In this document: one piece after another, positions 63,154 to 64,000 of the stretch | How positions within the stretch are numbered: position 1 is the first letter of the stretch | Layout: the number at the start of each line of letters is the position of its first letter | Translations under genes and position numbers: made by a program | From: Nitrospira sp. | Lineage (GTDB): Bacteria > Nitrospirota > Thermodesulfovibrionia > Thermodesulfovibrionales > Dissulfurispiraceae | Direction: 5' to 3' | Assembly (NCBI GenBank): GCA_002634385.1 | Contig: NSJL01000010.1 | Coordinates: 62,001 to 126,000, forward strand | Length of the DNA stretch: 64,000 nucleotides | Notes under the pieces: model-generated | What the model was told of the DNA's origin: nothing | Database searches by the model: none | What the model saw: the letters and a program-made list of their open reading frames with translations, nothing else

Positions 63154-64000
63154 CTACTTTCCGCAGGAGAGGATAAAGCTTTTCAACGTCATTCCCTCGA
63201 GGGCGGCATCGACAGCGTCGTCTATTTTTTGTGAAACCCTGTCGACCTCGGGGCACTCCTCCCCCGCAGGGAAGGCACCGTCCCCTTCCCGTATGACCGA
63301 TGCATAGATCTCCTTCAGCAGGACGGTTTCGCTGTCTCTCCTGGGGAGGTACAAGGGAGGATCGTCACAGGTCTCGACGAGCAGGCCCTTTTGCACCAGG
63401 GCGTCGAGCACTTCCCAGACGGACTCCACGGGGAATCCCGTCTTTTCTGTAATTCCTGTCAGGGTCCAGGGAGGGGCATTGTAGTAATGGTTATACCCCA
63501 CGAGGTACATGACGAGGAAGGCGAGTCTTTCCCTTCTCCGGACATCCGGAAATCCCTTTCCCCTATGCGGGGTGAGGGACCGGGGGAACTGGTGGTAGAA
63601 GGCGATACTGGCGCCCACCAGGAGGATGAGCCAGCTCAGGTATATCCAGATCATGAACAGGAGGATGATGGCGAAGCCGGAATAGATGGCGGAATACTGT
63701 TTTGAAGACACGATGAAGGAGGCAAAGGCCCATCCCGACGTCTCCCATAGGATTCCGGCGCCGGCCCCTCCCACTAGGGCGGAAACAAATTTCACCTTCG
63801 TGTTCGGGATGAACAGATAGACGAACGTGAAGGCCGCGGAAATGATGAGGTAGGGGACGATCCTCCCTCCTATGTACACGAGGGTGCCGAAAGGTTCCAG
63901 AGCGAAGAGCTTCTGCAGAAGGGAAGTGCTGAGCAGCGACGCGGTGACGCCGAGGGCGGAGAAGATAAGGACGGGACCGATGAGGAGAACGCTGAGGTAG
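63154..64000 (-). CDS. YihY/BrkB-family membrane protein, 5' end outside window
   Basis: The frame is open to the window end; 281 codons are visible. At least four hydrophobic segments are seen (SVLLIGPVLIFSALG, YLIISAAFTFVYLFIPNTKV, LVGGAGAGILWE and FAIILLFMIWIYLSWLILLVGASIAF), matching the YihY/BrkB family. The C-terminal 120 residues are cytoplasmic and include a winged-helix-like segment (ITEKTGFPVESVWEVLDALVQKGLL). The function of the family is not settled; older names as ribonuclease BN are incorrect. Confidence 0.82.
   Translation of the reverse strand, partial: YLSVLLIGPVLIFSALGVTASLLSTSLLQKLFALEPFGTLVYIGGRIVPYLIISAAFTFVYLFIPNTKVKFVSALVGGAGAGILWETSGWAFASFIVSSKQYSAIYSGFAIILLFMIWIYLSWLILLVGASIAFYHQFPRSLTPHRGKGFPDVRRRERLAFLVMYLVGYNHYYNAPPWTLTGITEKTGFPVESVWEVLDALVQKGLLVETCDDPPLYLPRRDSETVLLKEIYASVIREGDGAFPAGEECPEVDRVSQKIDDAVDAALEGMTLKSFILSCGK

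Overview
The window reads as bacterial chromosome from an anaerobic, metal- or respiration-versatile, diderm organism. Secreted multiheme c-type cytochromes (26, 16 and three times 6 CxxCH motifs), NHL and YVTN beta-propellers, many sigma-54 activators with NifA-like and NtrC-like architecture, and abundant c-di-GMP parts are typical of Nitrospirota (Thermodesulfovibrionia) or Desulfuromonadales/Geobacter-like bacteria. I lean to Nitrospirota, but this is inference from gene content, not a marker gene.

Region 1 (1-12186) is a defence and insertion-sequence zone. It holds a DUF1156-type DNA methyltransferase (cut by the window start), a DUF499 ATPase, a decayed AlbA_2-type regulator, an exported PLD-family nuclease, and a large helicase with a C-terminal PD-(D/E)xK-like nuclease segment. 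An IS630-family element follows, then a TIR-like/nucleoside-deoxyribosyltransferase-like gene cut cleanly in two by an IS256-family element with a perfect 8-bp target duplication.

Region 2 (12187-27443) is the core of an integrative mobilizable element: RadC-like JAB protein, ArdC-type antirestriction protein, unknown cargo, a decayed tyrosine recombinase, a Ser/Thr kinase, a MobF/TraI relaxase-helicase, ribbon-helix-helix accessory proteins, a VirD4/TraD coupling protein, and a tyrosine integrase that abuts the 3' end of tRNA-Glu. No mating-pair-formation genes are in view. The left end of the element was not found, so the defence genes may be its cargo.

Region 3 (27444-38265) returns to GC-richer chromosome: tRNA-Glu, tRNA-Gln, endonuclease Q, ParA, NifA-like activator, a surface-adhesin-E-like protein, a REC-PAS-GGDEF protein, a sensor kinase with a periplasmic CxxCH haem-binding site, its sigma-54 response regulator, and a REC-PilZ protein.

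Region 4 (38266-55957) is a putative extracellular electron transfer locus. It starts with an NHL protein behind a strong sigma-54 promoter, then three paralogous 6-haem cytochromes, the first under a c-di-GMP (GEMM-I) riboswitch whose leader can pair perfectly with its Shine-Dalgarno sequence. Next come a YVTN lipoprotein, a large outer-membrane beta-barrel with a discoidin-like insert, and two GNA1162/CsgG-like lipoproteins. A second sigma-54 promoter drives a parvulin-type PPIase, the 26-haem and 16-haem cytochromes and another NHL protein. A recurring AATGGCGAAA motif sits upstream of three sigma-54 promoters and may be the enhancer for the response regulator encoded at 36165.

Region 5 (55992-64000) holds a PAS histidine kinase split by a 9-C tract, another sigma-54 activator, an unknown gene behind a near-consensus sigma-54 promoter, a papain-like protease truncated by a transposase remnant, tRNA-Ala, a methyltransferase and a YihY/BrkB membrane protein cut by the window end.
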